Source: Cloacibacillus porcorum
GTDB lineage: Bacteria; Synergistota; Synergistia; Synergistales; Synergistaceae
DNA length: 64,000 bases
NCBI RefSeq assembly: GCF_001701045.1
Contig: NZ_CP016757.1
Location: 1,233,501 to 1,297,500 of the forward strand
Reading direction: 5' to 3'
Positions 49,771 to 60,366 of this stretch are shown here, piece after piece. The notes below the pieces were generated by a model. It did no database searches. It was not told the DNA's origin and worked only from the letters and a program-made list of their open reading frames with translations. The translations under genes and the position numbers were made by a program. Position 1 is the first letter of the stretch. Each line of letters opens with the position of its first letter.

Positions 49771-50592
49771 ATGCCGGAGCTGCCGGAGGTTGAGACGGTA
49801 AGGCGAATTTTAGAACCGCAGGTCAGGGGCCTGCGGATAGTATCTGTGACGGTCAACCATCCTGCGGTCATCGCACGTCCTTCGCCGGAGGAGTTCTGCC
49901 GCCTTACGGCGGGGCGGCAGATTTCAGGCATGTCGCGCCGGGGAAAATTTCTCTCTCTATGTCTGGAAGGCGGTGGCAGGATCGTGCTGCATCTGCGCAT
50001 GACGGGTTCCCTTTTGCTGACGCCGCCCGATTATCCTCTGGAAAAGCATACCCACCTAATCTTTTATCTGGACGACGGCAGGGAGCTGCGCTTTACGGAC
50101 CTTCGCCGCTTCGGGCGCTTCTGGCTGATCGAAAACGGTGAAGATGATATATTCAGCGGCGTTAATCGTCTGGGGCCGGAGCCGCTTGACGGTGATTTCA
50201 GCGCCGCCTCCCTGCGGCTGGCCTTCGCGAAGCGGAAAAAAGCCGTAAAAAGCTGTCTGCTAGACCAGGAATTTATCGCCGGTATCGGCAACATATACGC
50301 CGACGAAAGTCTTTTCTTGGCAAAGATACGTCCCGACCGTCCCGCCGGCAGCCTCACAATGGCGGAGTGGGAGCGGCTCGCCGCGGCGATAAAAGAGGCG
50401 CTGCTGCTTGGCATTGAGGAGAACAGGATGAGTGCGGAGGAGTATCTCGCCGGTAAGGGCCGCGGTTACCGCTCCCGCTATCTGAACGTGTACGGACGTG
50501 CGGGCGAGCCCTGCCGCCTATGCGGCGGGCGCCTTTGCCGCTCCGTCGTCGGCGGACGCGGCAGCGTCTATTGCCCGAAGTGCCAGAGGTAG
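49771..50592 (+). CDS. mutM: Formamidopyrimidine-DNA glycosylase (Fpg/MutM)
   Basis: A 273-residue base-excision enzyme that removes 8-oxoguanine and nicks the DNA. It starts PELPEVETVRRIL with the catalytic Pro2/Glu3 (after Met removal), carries Lys in SRRGKFL, the helix-two-turn-helix QEFIAGIGNIYADESLF, and the C-terminal zinc finger CRLCGGRLC...YCPKCQR. All parts are complete. GAGGCGGCGAG precedes ATG. Followed by a membrane permease gene after a 147-bp gap. Confidence 0.96.
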   Translation: MPELPEVETVRRILEPQVRGLRIVSVTVNHPAVIARPSPEEFCRLTAGRQISGMSRRGKFLSLCLEGGGRIVLHLRMTGSLLLTPPDYPLEKHTHLIFYLDDGRELRFTDLRRFGRFWLIENGEDDIFSGVNRLGPEPLDGDFSAASLRLAFAKRKKAVKSCLLDQEFIAGIGNIYADESLFLAKIRPDRPAGSLTMAEWERLAAAIKEALLLGIEENRMSAEEYLAGKGRGYRSRYLNVYGRAGEPCRLCGGRLCRSVVGGRGSVYCPKCQR

Positions 50593-50739
50593 GAAAAATT
50601 CACCGTTGCCACGCAATCGAAGGCGGTACTCTTGACCTCTCAGCGGCATCTTTGCCGGTATTTTTCTATGGATATGGAGCGTAAAAAGCTTTATACTAAA
50701 TGAGAAGCCGTAGCGATAATGATTTGGGAGGCCTGCCAG

Positions 50740-51867
50740 TTGACCACGAACAGATATATACTTGCCGCGAAGAAGATCCGTACCAGCGTTATTCCTCTGG
50801 TCATCCTCCTCGCCTTTTTTGCCATGATCTCATGGTATATCATCAAGCCGCTGGCAATGCCTCTCATGTGGTCGATCCTCTTCTCCTATTTCGCCTACCC
50901 GATCTTCACCTTTTTGCATGAGCGGCTTTTTCATGAAAGATACCGCAATGTCGCCGCCGCTGTCAGCACCGGCGTGATCCTTGTATTCATCGCGCTGCCG
51001 CTGCTGACGCTGTCCATCTTTGTCACGCGGGAGGCTATCCGTATCAGCCGGCAGCTTATGGAGAGCGGCCTCATATCCGGCTCTTACGCCGATATCATCA
51101 TTGCCGTCAAGTCGCTTCCCATCTTCGGCGGTTTTGTAAACGAACTTGACCTTATCACTGATCTGCCAATAGTCGACGCGCTGATAAAGGACAGCGCGCG
51201 CTACGTAACGACCTTTCTGACGATGGTCTCCAGCCATATTTTCGAGAGCATCCTTAAGCTCGCGCTGATAATTCTGATCGTCGCCATCACCTCTTTCTTT
51301 CTTGTACGCGACGGACGCCGGATGATAGATTATGCTACGGACCTGCTGCCGCTGCCGGAGGAGGAGCGGGCCGGCTTTGTGCGGCGCACCGCTGTGATGC
51401 TGAGAGCCGTAGTCTGCGGCATCATTATGACGGCGGCGGTTCAGGGCACTCTCGGCGGCCTTGGCTGGTGGTATGTTGGTCTCCCTCATCCCGTATTTTT
51501 CGGCTTCTGTATGTTCATGACGGCGATGATCCCCTTTGTCGGCACTCCGGCGATCTGGGTGCCCGGTTCTGCGGTGCTCTTCCTGCACGGAGACCTTTCG
51601 AACTGTGTCATTCTTTTGTTGTGGGGGCTGCTTGTCGTCAGTTCGATAGATAATTTTATCAAGCCGATCTTTATCTCCGAGGGCAGTAAAATACACATGC
51701 TTCTGATCTTTATCGGTCTTTTCGGCGGCCTCTACGCCTGGGGATTCCTCGGCGTCTTCGTCGGACCGCTTATCCTCTCGCTCGCGCTCTTCCTGCTCGA
51801 CATATACCACAGTATCATCAAGACACCTGGTGATAACTGTTTTATGGAGGCTAAAGAGGATGATTAA
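50740..51867 (+). CDS. AI-2E family transporter (PerM-like permease)
   Basis: A 375-residue membrane protein of the AI-2E/PerM family with about eight transmembrane helices. Typical parts are the N-terminal pair of helices (about 20-55), FLVRDGRRMID in the middle, and the C-terminal VVSSIDNFIKPIFISEG with SKIHMLLIFIGLFGGL. Members export or exchange small molecules; substrate cannot be predicted. TTG at 50740 is chosen because GGGAGG lies eight bases before it; an upstream ATG at 50719 would place that site inside the gene. It overlaps the next gene by 8 bp. Confidence 0.82.
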   Translation: MTTNRYILAAKKIRTSVIPLVILLAFFAMISWYIIKPLAMPLMWSILFSYFAYPIFTFLHERLFHERYRNVAAAVSTGVILVFIALPLLTLSIFVTREAIRISRQLMESGLISGSYADIIIAVKSLPIFGGFVNELDLITDLPIVDALIKDSARYVTTFLTMVSSHIFESILKLALIILIVAITSFFLVRDGRRMIDYATDLLPLPEEERAGFVRRTAVMLRAVVCGIIMTAAVQGTLGGLGWWYVGLPHPVFFGFCMFMTAMIPFVGTPAIWVPGSAVLFLHGDLSNCVILLLWGLLVVSSIDNFIKPIFISEGSKIHMLLIFIGLFGGLYAWGFLGVFVGPLILSLALFLLDIYHSIIKTPGDNCFMEAKEDD

Positions 51868-52501
51868 AATTTTCGCCGTGTCGGGATTTAAAAACAGCGG
51901 TAAGACGACCCTCTGCCGCAGGCTTCTCGCCGAACTTGCGGAACTTGGGGTACGGACGGGATATATAAAAAGAAGCTCAGACGATGTCCTGGAAGATGGA
52001 GGCACCGATACCGCCTCCGTGGAGAAAATGGGAGTTGCCGCAGCGCTGTGGGGTAAGGACGGCCTGCGCTTCGAAGAGGCGGAGCTGGAGCCCTTTACGC
52101 CGGAATATATCGTCTCGCAGTATTTTCCTGACGCGGAGATCGTGATCCTGGAGGGCGGCAAATATCTCAGTCTGCCCAAGATATGGGTGGAGAACGGAGA
52201 ACCTCGCCCCGCCGATGTGCGCGGAGTATTTATGGTGTATGACAGAAAAGGGGCAGGCGACGGGGAGATGCGCTTCGGTGAGGGCGATGAGGCTCTTATC
52301 GCCGAGAGGCTGGCGGCCACCGTCCGCGGAAAATATTACCGCAGCTCTAAGGTCTATATCGGAGACCGTCCGCTGCCGATGAAAGACTTCATCGCCGATT
52401 TCGTCCGCGGGGCGGTCCTCGGCATGCTCGCCTCCTTAAAGGGCGGAAAGGGCCCTAAAGCGCCGGTTCGCATATATCTTGACGGTGAAGTGAAAAAATA
52501 G
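51860..52501 (+). CDS. MobB-like P-loop GTPase (molybdopterin-guanine dinucleotide biosynthesis family)
   Basis: A 213-residue protein with the P-loop VSGFKNSGKTTLCRRLL at its N-terminus, as in MobB, and EIVILEGGKYLSLPKIWV (Walker B-like region). MobB helps supply molybdenum or tungsten cofactor for enzymes such as formate dehydrogenase. The C-terminal third (KVYIGDRPLPMKDFIADFV) is family-consistent. ATG at 51860 follows GGAGG inside the end of the permease gene. A molybdoenzyme link is inference. Confidence 0.75.
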   Translation: MIKIFAVSGFKNSGKTTLCRRLLAELAELGVRTGYIKRSSDDVLEDGGTDTASVEKMGVAAALWGKDGLRFEEAELEPFTPEYIVSQYFPDAEIVILEGGKYLSLPKIWVENGEPRPADVRGVFMVYDRKGAGDGEMRFGEGDEALIAERLAATVRGKYYRSSKVYIGDRPLPMKDFIADFVRGAVLGMLASLKGGKGPKAPVRIYLDGEVKK

Positions 52502-52546
52502 GCCGGATTTATTGTGAATACGCCCAAATTAGGCTCTTTGACGATA

Positions 52547-52575
52547 TTGCTTAATGCGTCTCTTGAAGATATAAT
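52547..52575 (+). promoter_or_regulatory. hppA promoter
   Basis: TTGCTT at 52547-52552, 17-bp spacer, TATAAT at 52570-52575, 59 bp ahead of the hppA start. Confidence 0.6.
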
Positions 52576-52634
52576 AGTTCACTGATTCGACACACAGTCG
52601 ATAATATAAAACCTTCAAGGGGGGCACTTCAACA

Positions 52635-54596
52635 ATGAATATCTTAACCATTGTAGGAGGCATAGGAGTAATCGCATTGCTGTTCGCGGCATATGCGTCG
52701 GGCAAAATCACGGTGTTCAAAGTAGAAAACGACCGTGTAAACGAACTATCCGGAATCATTCAGGGAGGAGCGATGGCGTTCCTCTACAGAGAGTACAAGG
52801 CGCTTGTACCCTTCGTCATTATAGTAGCGGCGCTTCTGGCGTGGAAAATAAGCGTACCGAGCGCCATCTGCTTCGTCTGCGGCGCGATATGCAGCGCCTT
52901 CACGGGCTACGTCGGCATGAAAGTGGCGACCAAATCCAACGGTAAGACGGCCTTCGCGGCTATGCACGGCATGAACGACGCCCTCACAATCGCCTTCATG
53001 GGCGGCAGCGTCATGGGCATGACGGTAGTCGGAGTGGGCCTCATCGGAGTGGTAGCCATGTACTTCCTCTTCCAGAGCCCGGACACCATAACGGCCTTTG
53101 GATTCGGAGCGAGCTCCATAGCGCTCTTCGCGCGAGTGGGCGGCGGCATCTACACCAAAGCGGCCGACGTGGGAGCGGACCTTGTAGGTAAAGTAGAGGC
53201 TGGAATCCCCGAAGACGACCCGCGCAACCCTGCGGTCATCGCGGACAACGTTGGAGACAACGTAGGAGACATCGCGGGAATGGGAGCGGACCTCTTCGAA
53301 TCCTACGTCAACTCCATAATAGCGGCCATGGCCATAGGAGCCATAACCCTTGAAGCCACGGGAGTCATCTACCCGCTCATGCTTGCGGCAATCGGAATAA
53401 TCGCCTCAATACTTGGAACCTTCTTCGTGCGCGTCAAAGAGGGAGGAGACCCTGCGAAAGCCCTTCGCTACGGCCTTGGCTCCACGGGGCTCTTCATGCT
53501 CGTCGGCACCTACTTCCTCACCAACTGGATATTCGGCGGCGACCTAACCCTCTTCTACGCCGTTCTCTCGGGAGTCGTCTCCGGACTTCTCATCGGAGCG
53601 GCGACAGAATACTACACCTCGGGAGACTACCCGAGCGTCAAAGAAATAGCCTCCGCCTCTGAGACGGGAGCGGCGACCAACATCCTCGCGGGACTTGGAG
53701 TAGGAATGAAATCCACGGCCCTGCCCGTAATCCTCGTCTGCTGCGCGATAATCGCGGGAGTCTACTTCGGCGGCCTCTACGGAATCGCTTGCGCGGCGGT
53801 GGGAATGCTGGCCATAACCGGCATGGCCCTCTCAGTTGACGCCTACGGCCCCATAGCGGACAACGCTGGAGGCATAGCGGAAATGGCGGAACTCCCTGAA
53901 GAAGTGCGTGAAATCACCGACCACCTTGACGCGGTAGGCAACACCACGGCGGCGGTAGGCAAAGGGCTTGCGATAGGCTCCGCGGCGCTGACGGCGCTGG
54001 CGCTCTTCGTAGCCTTCGCGGAGGCGACCAACCTTAAATCCATAGACCTCAAAGACCCCTACGTCATGGTGGGCCTCTTCATCGGGGGACTACTGCCCTT
54101 CATCTTCAGCGCCCTCTCCATCCAGGCGGTGAGCCGCGCGGCAGAAAAAATGATAGAAGAAGTCAGAAGACAATTCAGAGAAATCCCCGGAATCATGGAA
54201 GGAACGGGACGTCCTGAATACGAGCGCTGCGTAGACATCTCCACGGCGGCGGCCTTAAGAGAAATGGTCGTTCCTGGAATCATGGCGGTTCTTGCGCCGG
54301 TGCTTGTAGGTTACCTCCTTGGAGCGGCGGCGCTTGGAGGAATGCTTGGCGGATCGATAGTGACGGGAGTAATGATGGCGATCTTCATGTCCAACTCCGG
54401 AGGAGCGTGGGACAACGCGAAAAAATACATAGAATCGGGTCACTTCGGAGGCAAAGGCACGGCGCCGCACGCGGCGGCGGTAGTTGGAGACACGGTAGGA
54501 GACCCCTTCAAAGATACAGCGGGTCCTAGCCTCAACATCCTCATCAAGCTGATGTCCGTGGTCGCCACCGTTCTTGCCCCTCTATTTGCACTGTAA
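52635..54596 (+). CDS. hppA: Membrane-bound ion-pumping pyrophosphatase
   Basis: A 653-residue integral membrane pyrophosphatase with about 16 transmembrane helices that couples PPi hydrolysis to Na+ or H+ export. The substrate-binding segments include [20 protein letters not shown] (DNVGDNVGD), [16 protein letters not shown] and [13 protein letters not shown]. The [10 protein letters not shown] site has Ala where K+-independent enzymes have Lys, so it belongs to the K+-dependent class; Na+ pumping is likely but not proven. GGGGG precedes ATG. Codon choice is strongly biased compared with neighbours, suggesting high expression. Confidence 0.94.
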   Translation: MNILTIVGGIGVIALLFAAYASGKITVFKVENDRVNELSGIIQGGAMAFLYREYKALVPFVIIVAALLAWKISVPSAICFVCGAICSAFTGYVGMKVATKSNGKTAFAAMHGMNDALTIAFMGGSVMGMTVVGVGLIGVVAMYFLFQSPDTITAFGFGASSIALFARVGGGIYTKAADVGADLVGKVEAGIPEDDPRNPAVIADNVGDNVGDIAGMGADLFESYVNSIIAAMAIGAITLEATGVIYPLMLAAIGIIASILGTFFVRVKEGGDPAKALRYGLGSTGLFMLVGTYFLTNWIFGGDLTLFYAVLSGVVSGLLIGAATEYYTSGDYPSVKEIASASETGAATNILAGLGVGMKSTALPVILVCCAIIAGVYFGGLYGIACAAVGMLAITGMALSVDAYGPIADNAGGIAEMAELPEEVREITDHLDAVGNTTAAVGKGLAIGSAALTALALFVAFAEATNLKSIDLKDPYVMVGLFIGGLLPFIFSALSIQAVSRAAEKMIEEVRRQFREIPGIMEGTGRPEYERCVDISTAAALREMVVPGIMAVLAPVLVGYLLGAAALGGMLGGSIVTGVMMAIFMSNSGGAWDNAKKYIESGHFGGKGTAPHAAAVVGDTVGDPFKDTAGPSLNILIKLMSVVATVLAPLFAL

Positions 54597-54630
54597 GGCG
54601 ATAAACAGATTAAAAGCTGTGATAATATAA

Positions 54631-54662
54631 ATTAGAGGGAGAGTTACAGCTCTCCCTCTAAT
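54631..54662 (+). terminator. Terminator after hppA
   Basis: TTAGAGGGAGAG (54632-54643) pairs with CTCTCCCTCTAA (54650-54661), followed by TCTTCTT. The rest of 54663-54818 shows a GC-rich leader but no gene. Confidence 0.75.
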
Positions 54663-54818
54663 CTTCTTAATGAAGCCCCGCATATCAATATCCGTGCGGC
54701 GCTGATGAACGGTTTCGCAGACAGCGGCGCGGAGTGCCGCCGCTAACCTGCGAGATATACATTACGAAGCGTTGACGTTGAGGCGAAAGTTCAGTCCTTT
54801 GCGAAGAGGAGGCAGTCT

Positions 54819-56561
54819 ATGGCATCTGACGATGTCCGTGAAATAAAATCAAGGCTCGACATCGTTGAGATCGTATCCGAGTATGTGAAACTCAAGAGGA
54901 ACGGGCGTACCTTCTGGGGATGCTGCCCCTTTCATAATGAGAAGACGCCCTCTTTCAGCGTCTCGCCGGAGCGTCAGACTTACCACTGTTTTGGCTGTGG
55001 AAAGGGCGGAGATATCTTCTCCTTCATTATGGAGACGGAACATCTTGAATTTCGCGAGGCCCTTGAGAGGCTTGCCGAAAGGGCCGGTGTTACGCTGTCG
55101 AGAGGACAGCAGAATTCTGCGGCGCAGCGTGTGAACAGAGATATAAATCTCACGGCGCTTGACTTTTTTTTAGAATCACTGACGGCTGCCAGCGGAGAGC
55201 CGGCGAGAAAATATCTTGAGAGGCGTTCCCTTCCTCTTGATGTATGCCGCCGTTTTGAAATAGGCTGGGCTCCGAACTCCTGGGATATGTTGGTTCGCAG
55301 GCTCCAGAAGAAGGGTTTCACCTCCGCGCAGATACTCGAAAGCGGCCTTGCCGGCGAGGGGCGCGACGGAGGATGCTATGACCGATTCCGTGGGAGGGTG
55401 ATCTTCCCAATATACAATATAACCGGACGTCTGATCGGCTTCGGCGGCAGGATGATCGACGGAGAGGGAGCGAAATATCTCAACAGCCCGGAGAGCAGGC
55501 TCTTTAACAAGAGACATAACCTCTATCTGCTCGATAAGGCGAAGACTTCGATGAATGCTAAGGGGCACGCGATACTGACCGAGGGATACCTTGACGCGAT
55601 ACGCGCGCACCTCTTTGGATATACAAATACGGTGGCCTCTCTGGGTACGGCGCTTACCCAGGAGCAGGCTTCGCTGATAAAACGCATGACAGGATTGTGC
55701 TATATCTGCTATGATTCAGACTCCGCCGGACAGGAGGCGGCGCTGCGTGCCATGTACACTCTTCACGCGGAGGGGGTCGTGGCGAAGCGTGTCATCTGGC
55801 AGGGAGGCAAGGACCCCGACGAAATATTGCTGCAGCCGGGAGGTCCCGAGCTTTTTGAAGGAGCCATCGCGGAGGCGCTGCCGCTGCCGCTCTTTCACGC
55901 GCAGCTGCGAAGCGAGGCGCTGAGGGATCCGGTGCTGGCGCCGGAGGCGCGCAGAGATCTGCTTGACGGTCTCGCGTCGCTTTCGATTTTTGACGTAATG
56001 CCATACTTGGACGAACTGGGAAATATACTCGGCGTATTTCCCCACGAGGTACAAAGTATGCTGGAGGAGCGAAAACGCCAAAGGCCGGAGGTTCATTCAA
56101 GGAACAGACGAGAGCGGGATGAAGGTGATTTTGTCCCTCCCGAGCAGAACTACGCGGACGACCTTGAATATATGCTCTGCAGCCTGCTGTGGAGCAGAAA
56201 GGATATACGCGAGGCGTACCGGGCCGAGGAGCTTATGTGCTACATAGAGGATATGGGGATACAAAATATCGTATTTGCGCTGCTCAGCGGCGACGATCCG
56301 GAGGAGTTGGAGCGGCGCTGGCAGCAGATGAACGATATGAGCGGAATGCAGATAATCGCCCGCGGAAACAGCCTTCTTTCCCGGGAGGGGATCAGCGGGG
56401 AGACCGCCGAAAAGCTGATGGGGACTTTAAGGCGCAAATATTTGAAAAATCGGCTCGCCTCCCTTGTCAGGAAGATAAAAGAGGGCAATATTTCAGAGAG
56501 CGAATACGAGGAATATTTAAAATATACAAGATTATTAAAAGGAGGGAGCATAAAGGCATGA
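54819..56561 (+). CDS. dnaG: DNA primase
   Basis: A 580-residue replication primase. The N-terminal zinc-ribbon (CHC2) is [11 protein letters not shown]...[11 protein letters not shown] (about 36-65); the catalytic core at about 125-350 has the TOPRIM signatures [12 protein letters not shown] and [14 protein letters not shown]. The C-terminal helicase-interaction region is short and divergent. AGAGGAGGC precedes ATG. Its stop overlaps the rpoD start (ATGA), forming the common dnaG-rpoD operon. Confidence 0.96.
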   Translation: MASDDVREIKSRLDIVEIVSEYVKLKRNGRTFWGCCPFHNEKTPSFSVSPERQTYHCFGCGKGGDIFSFIMETEHLEFREALERLAERAGVTLSRGQQNSAAQRVNRDINLTALDFFLESLTAASGEPARKYLERRSLPLDVCRRFEIGWAPNSWDMLVRRLQKKGFTSAQILESGLAGEGRDGGCYDRFRGRVIFPIYNITGRLIGFGGRMIDGEGAKYLNSPESRLFNKRHNLYLLDKAKTSMNAKGHAILTEGYLDAIRAHLFGYTNTVASLGTALTQEQASLIKRMTGLCYICYDSDSAGQEAALRAMYTLHAEGVVAKRVIWQGGKDPDEILLQPGGPELFEGAIAEALPLPLFHAQLRSEALRDPVLAPEARRDLLDGLASLSIFDVMPYLDELGNILGVFPHEVQSMLEERKRQRPEVHSRNRRERDEGDFVPPEQNYADDLEYMLCSLLWSRKDIREAYRAEELMCYIEDMGIQNIVFALLSGDDPEELERRWQQMNDMSGMQIIARGNSLLSREGISGETAEKLMGTLRRKYLKNRLASLVRKIKEGNISESEYEEYLKYTRLLKGGSIKA

Positions 56562-57901
56562 AGAAGACAAAGAGTAAAAAAGAAGAAATTATGCCCGAAG
56601 AGACGTCCCCTATAACGGAAGATGGCGCGGAGTCTATGAATGATGAGGCGATGGCTGACGATATATCGTCTGTGGACGACGTTGATATCGACCAGCTCAG
56701 CCTTGAGGAGCCGCCTGTTGATGAGCCGGATCTGATCGACGTCATAGCGCCGATCGACGAACCCGAGGAGGACAGCTCCGTATCGCCGCTTGGAGACGAT
56801 ACCGAGGGAGCCGACTACAGCGCCTACATAGATAACGTGCGCGACCTGCTGCACGAGGGCCGCGAGAAGGGCTTTGTAACATACGAGGATATCGAAAAGA
56901 GGATGCCGAAAGATTTCCTCACCGCCGACATTCTTGACAATCTATATATGAATCTTATGGAGCTCGGCGTTGACGTCCTCGACGAGCCTAAGACGAAGGT
57001 CGACCCCTCAGAGGGAGAGGCCCTTGTGCCTACGACGGTCAACAACGAGGATATGGGCGACCTGGAAGATCTGCCGCTATCCGATCCCGTGCGTATGTAT
57101 CTCAGGGAGATCGGCAAGATACCGCTTCTCACTTCGGAAGACGAGGTCATGCTCGCCAAGGGGGTGGAGTCGGGAGACGTCGCCAGCAAGGACGCGCTTG
57201 TAGAGGCTAACCTCAGGCTCGTCGTCAGTATCGCAAAAAAATATATCGGCCGCGGTATGCTCTTCCTTGACCTGATACAGGAGGGCAACCTTGGGCTGAT
57301 CCGCGCGGTGGAGAAGTTTGACTATCATAAGGGCTATAAATTCAGCACTTACGCGACCTGGTGGATACGGCAGGCGATAACGCGCGCGATCGCGGACCAG
57401 GCGCGCACGATACGTATACCGGTTCATATGGTCGAGACGATCAATAAACTTATCCGTGTTTCACGTCAGCTCGTGCAGCGGCTGGGACGGGAACCGACGG
57501 CGGAGGAGATAGCGGCCGGAATGGAGATACCCTCCGACCGCGTCGAGGAGATACAGCGTATTGCGCAGGAACCCGTATCACTTGAAACCCCGATCGGAGA
57601 AGAGGAAGACAGCCAGCTGGGAGATTTCCTTGAGGACAAGGATCTGCCCAGCCCCGAAGAGGCCGCCGCGAGCCAAATACTGCGCGAGCAGCTGGACGAG
57701 ATGCTTGACGACCTCACCGACCGCGAACGCGAGGTTCTGAGGCTGCGCTTCGGACTTGAGGACGGCCACGCCCATACCCTCGAAGAGGTTGGCCGGCGTT
57801 TCGGTGTGACACGCGAGCGCATTCGGCAGATAGAGGCGAAGGCACTGAGAAAGTTGCGGCACCCGAGCCGCAGCAAGAAGCTCAAGGATTTCCTGGAATA
57901 G
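56558..57901 (+). CDS. rpoD: Primary sigma factor RpoD (sigma-70)
   Basis: A 447-residue housekeeping sigma factor. An acidic N-terminal stretch (about 10-85) precedes region 1.1; region 1.2 has [21 protein letters not shown]; regions 2.1-2.4 include [30 protein letters not shown], and the -10-recognising [17 protein letters not shown]; region 3 has [12 protein letters not shown]; and region 4 ends with [21 protein letters not shown] at 56558 follows AGGAGGG and overlaps the dnaG stop. Length is short of E. coli because the non-conserved region is small. Confidence 0.97.
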   Translation: MKKTKSKKEEIMPEETSPITEDGAESMNDEAMADDISSVDDVDIDQLSLEEPPVDEPDLIDVIAPIDEPEEDSSVSPLGDDTEGADYSAYIDNVRDLLHEGREKGFVTYEDIEKRMPKDFLTADILDNLYMNLMELGVDVLDEPKTKVDPSEGEALVPTTVNNEDMGDLEDLPLSDPVRMYLREIGKIPLLTSEDEVMLAKGVESGDVASKDALVEANLRLVVSIAKKYIGRGMLFLDLIQEGNLGLIRAVEKFDYHKGYKFSTYATWWIRQAITRAIADQARTIRIPVHMVETINKLIRVSRQLVQRLGREPTAEEIAAGMEIPSDRVEEIQRIAQEPVSLETPIGEEEDSQLGDFLEDKDLPSPEEAAASQILREQLDEMLDDLTDREREVLRLRFGLEDGHAHTLEEVGRRFGVTRERIRQIEAKALRKLRHPSRSKKLKDFLE

Positions 57902-57910
57902 GTATGGAAG

Positions 57911-57943
57911 AGACACCCGGCATGTAACTGACGGGTGTCTTTG
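57911..57943 (+). terminator. Terminator after rpoD
   Basis: AGACACCCG (57911-57919) pairs with CGGGTGTCT (57932-57940), followed by TT. Confidence 0.7.
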
Positions 57944-57966
57944 CCGTTTAGGAACTTTGCTACTTA

Positions 57967-57995
57967 TTGCACGAACGCTGTAGAAGCATTATACT
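57967..57995 (+). promoter_or_regulatory. Promoter of the S4-protein/enolase/rex genes
   Basis: TTGCAC at 57967-57972, 17-bp spacer, TATACT at 57990-57995; 25 bp upstream of the S4-domain gene. Confidence 0.65.
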
Positions 57996-58020
57996 TTTGA
58001 AGTATAAGTGGGGTGAGATT

Positions 58021-58293
58021 TTGAGGCTGGATAAATATCTGAAGCTGTCGCGCCTGATAAAGCGCCGGACGGTGGCGCAGGAGATGGCGGAGATCGGCGC
58101 GGTGCGTGTCAACAAGAGGCAGTGCAAACCCGCCGCCGAAGTTCGTGAGGACGATGTTGTTGAGATTGCCTATCCGCGTCGTATTCTGACGGTTAAAGTG
58201 CTGACGGCGGACGAAACGGCCCTCAAGAGGAACGCGACCGCATATACAGTGATAGAGGAGAAAGAGGCCGCCGCCGGCGAGAAGCCGTGGTAG
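58021..58293 (+). CDS. S4-domain RNA-binding protein (RqcP/HslR-like)
   Basis: A 90-residue protein made almost only of an S4 RNA-binding domain: MRLDKYLKLSRLIKRRTVAQ and VRVNKRQCKPAAEVREDDVV. Such small proteins (RqcP, Hsp15) bind 50S subunits carrying stalled nascent chains. TTG at 58021 is used, after GGGGTGAG. It is followed by enolase 41 bp downstream on the same strand. A ribosome-rescue role complements SmpB/tmRNA but is inferred. Confidence 0.85.
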   Translation: MRLDKYLKLSRLIKRRTVAQEMAEIGAVRVNKRQCKPAAEVREDDVVEIAYPRRILTVKVLTADETALKRNATAYTVIEEKEAAAGEKPW

Positions 58294-58334
58294 GTATAAA
58301 AGAGTCAGCCCGAAAGAGGAAAGGGGAAATCAGG

Positions 58335-59612
58335 TTGTCACGTATAGAGAGTATTCACGCCAGAGAGATATTGGATTCCAGAGGCTTTCCGACCGTAGAG
58401 GTCGAGGTCAGGCTTGACTCGGGGACGATGGGAGGCGCGAGCGTGCCCTGCGGAGCTTCCACCGGTACCTATGAGGCATTTGAGATGCGTGATAAGGACA
58501 GCGGAAGATATCGTGGCCGCGGCGTCCTCGACGCGGTAAAGAATATAAACGAGGTCATCGCTCCCGCGCTTAAAGGGATAGACCCGACGGAACAGGCGCT
58601 CGTCGACAATACGATGATCGAGCTTGACGGGACGCTGCATAAAATACGTTTGGGTGCGAACGCGACCCTCGGCGTTTCGCTCGCTGCGGCGCGCGCCGCG
58701 GCTAACGATCTCGTGATCCCCCTCTGGCGTTATCTGGGAGGGCTCAACGCCGATCTGATGCCGGTGCCGATGATGAACGTCATAAACGGCGGCGTACATG
58801 CCGACAACAATCTGAATATACAGGAGTTCCTCATCATCCCGCACGGAGCGCCCTCCTTCGCAGAGTCGCTGCGTATGGGAACCGAGACATACCACGCGCT
58901 GAAGGATATCCTCGCGCGTACGGGAAAACCTACGGGTACGGGGGACGAGGGCGGCTTCTCCTGCGATTTCCGTGACCCGGACGAGGTGCTGGAGACTCTG
59001 ATGCTCGCGATAAGCGAGGCCGGATACCAGCCGGGACGCGATATTTCGATCGGCCTCGACGTGGCTGCAAGCCAGTTCGCGGTCGAGGGGGCCTACCAGT
59101 TCCCCGGCTCCAACTGCCGTTTCACCGCGTGTGAGCTTATCGATATGTATGAGAATCTCTGCGCGAAATATCCCGTTATCTCGATCGAGGACGGCCTTGC
59201 GGAGGATGACTGGCAGGGCTGGGTCTCGCTCACCGAGCGTCTCGGCAAAAAGATCGAGCTTATAGGCGACGATCTCTTTGTGACACATAAAGACCGCCTG
59301 AAGATAGGTATTGAGAAGCACGCGGCGAACGCGGTCCTCATTAAGCCGAACCAGATCGGTACGCTGACGGAGACGCTGAATGTCTGCGAGATGGCGCTGC
59401 GCGCCGGATATAACCGGATAATTTCCCACCGCTCCGGCGAGACCTCCGATTCTTTCATCGCCGACCTCTCGGTGGCGACGGGAGCCGGACAGATAAAGGC
59501 GGGAGCGCCGCGCGGCATGGAGCGGGTCCGTAAATACAACAGGCTGATACGCATAGAGGAGGCCCTTGCGGGGCGTTCCGAGTTTGCGGGAAAACCCTCT
59601 CCCAGGGTATAG
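58335..59612 (+). CDS. eno: Enolase
   Basis: A 425-residue glycolytic enzyme interconverting 2-phosphoglycerate and phosphoenolpyruvate. Motifs: IHAREILDSRGFPTVEVEV, GASTGTYEAFEMRD, catalytic Glu region in the GDEGGFS loop, metal ligands in SIEDGLAEDDW and the LIKPNQIGTLTET signature, then SHRSGETSD. The start is TTG at 58335, with AAAGGGG upstream; length matches the family. Some residues differ from the usual form (for example RRMGTE-like region reads RMGTETYH). Rex, a redox regulator, follows closely. Confidence 0.97.
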   Translation: MSRIESIHAREILDSRGFPTVEVEVRLDSGTMGGASVPCGASTGTYEAFEMRDKDSGRYRGRGVLDAVKNINEVIAPALKGIDPTEQALVDNTMIELDGTLHKIRLGANATLGVSLAAARAAANDLVIPLWRYLGGLNADLMPVPMMNVINGGVHADNNLNIQEFLIIPHGAPSFAESLRMGTETYHALKDILARTGKPTGTGDEGGFSCDFRDPDEVLETLMLAISEAGYQPGRDISIGLDVAASQFAVEGAYQFPGSNCRFTACELIDMYENLCAKYPVISIEDGLAEDDWQGWVSLTERLGKKIELIGDDLFVTHKDRLKIGIEKHAANAVLIKPNQIGTLTETLNVCEMALRAGYNRIISHRSGETSDSFIADLSVATGAGQIKAGAPRGMERVRKYNRLIRIEEALAGRSEFAGKPSPRV

Positions 59613-59625
59613 AGGAGGACAATAT

Positions 59626-60258
59626 ATGAAAGTAGCGGAACCAACGGTAGAGAGGCTCATACAATACTACCGCCTCCTGATGCTGATGAAGGAGGAGGGA
59701 CGAAAGGTCGTCTCCTCGCTTCAAATGGGTGAGATGCTCGGCATCAAGGCGAGCCAGGTGCGCAAGGATCTCTCCTACTTCGGCGAAATAGGAAAGCGCG
59801 GCGTCGGTTACCATGTGAACCGTCTCTGTGCGCATATTGAGAATATACTCGCCTCGCCGCGCGTATGGCGGGTGGCGCTGGCCGGCGTGGGAAACCTTGG
59901 CACCGCGCTGATGGGGCACACCGCCTTCCAGAGCTATAAGTTCAACGTTGAGGCGCTCTTCGACGTCGACCCGGAGAAGGTCGGCCGTAAGGTGATGGGG
60001 GTGGAGTGCTTCCATTCGGACGACATCGCCAGGGTGATGGAGGAGCGGAACATAGAGGTGCTTCTGCTCGCGGTACCGGCCGCGGCGGCGCAGGCCTGCG
60101 TCGATAAGGCCGTCGCCTCGCCGACACTGAAGGGAATACTCGCCTTCACACCCGCGACGGTGGTCGTCCCCGAGAGGATACTCTTTTACCGCGTGGATAT
60201 CTTCGTCGAACTTGAGAAGCTTCTCTTCTTTCTCAAGGAACAGGAAAAACAGCATTAG
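59626..60258 (+). CDS. rex: Redox-sensing transcriptional repressor Rex
   Basis: A 210-residue NADH/NAD+-sensing repressor. The N-terminal winged helix (about 1-80) has ASQVRKDLSYFGEIGKRGVG, typical of Rex; the Rossmann domain has GVGNLGTALMGH and the family-conserved ending. It represses fermentation and anaerobic energy genes when NADH is low. GAGGAGGAC precedes ATG at 59626. It follows enolase with a 13-bp gap and probably shares its transcript. Confidence 0.95.
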   Translation: MKVAEPTVERLIQYYRLLMLMKEEGRKVVSSLQMGEMLGIKASQVRKDLSYFGEIGKRGVGYHVNRLCAHIENILASPRVWRVALAGVGNLGTALMGHTAFQSYKFNVEALFDVDPEKVGRKVMGVECFHSDDIARVMEERNIEVLLLAVPAAAAQACVDKAVASPTLKGILAFTPATVVVPERILFYRVDIFVELEKLLFFLKEQEKQH

Positions 60259-60285
60259 CGCCAAATCTGAAAAAATGGATATAGT

Positions 60286-60321
60286 CACAACGGGCGATAT
60301 CATGATAAAATACCCGTTGTG
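60286..60321. other. Inverted repeat upstream of yajC
   Basis: CACAACGGG (60286-60294) and CCCGTTGTG (60313-60321) are exact inverted repeats around an 18-bp AT-rich spacer that contains GATAAAATA. It may be a rex terminator without T run, or a regulator site at the yajC-secDF promoter. Confidence 0.45.
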
Positions 60322-60366
60322 GCGGAAGAAACAAATTAAAAACAAGTTTTGTAAGGAGGAATTTCT

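Noticed and set aside
50830-52320. 496-codon open frame on the minus strand across the permease and MobB-like genes
   Set aside because: It spans two unrelated genes on the other strand and encodes a low-complexity polar sequence.
58338-59660. 440-codon open frame on the minus strand across enolase
   Set aside because: Shadow of the enolase gene in GC-rich DNA; no domain and no ribosome site.
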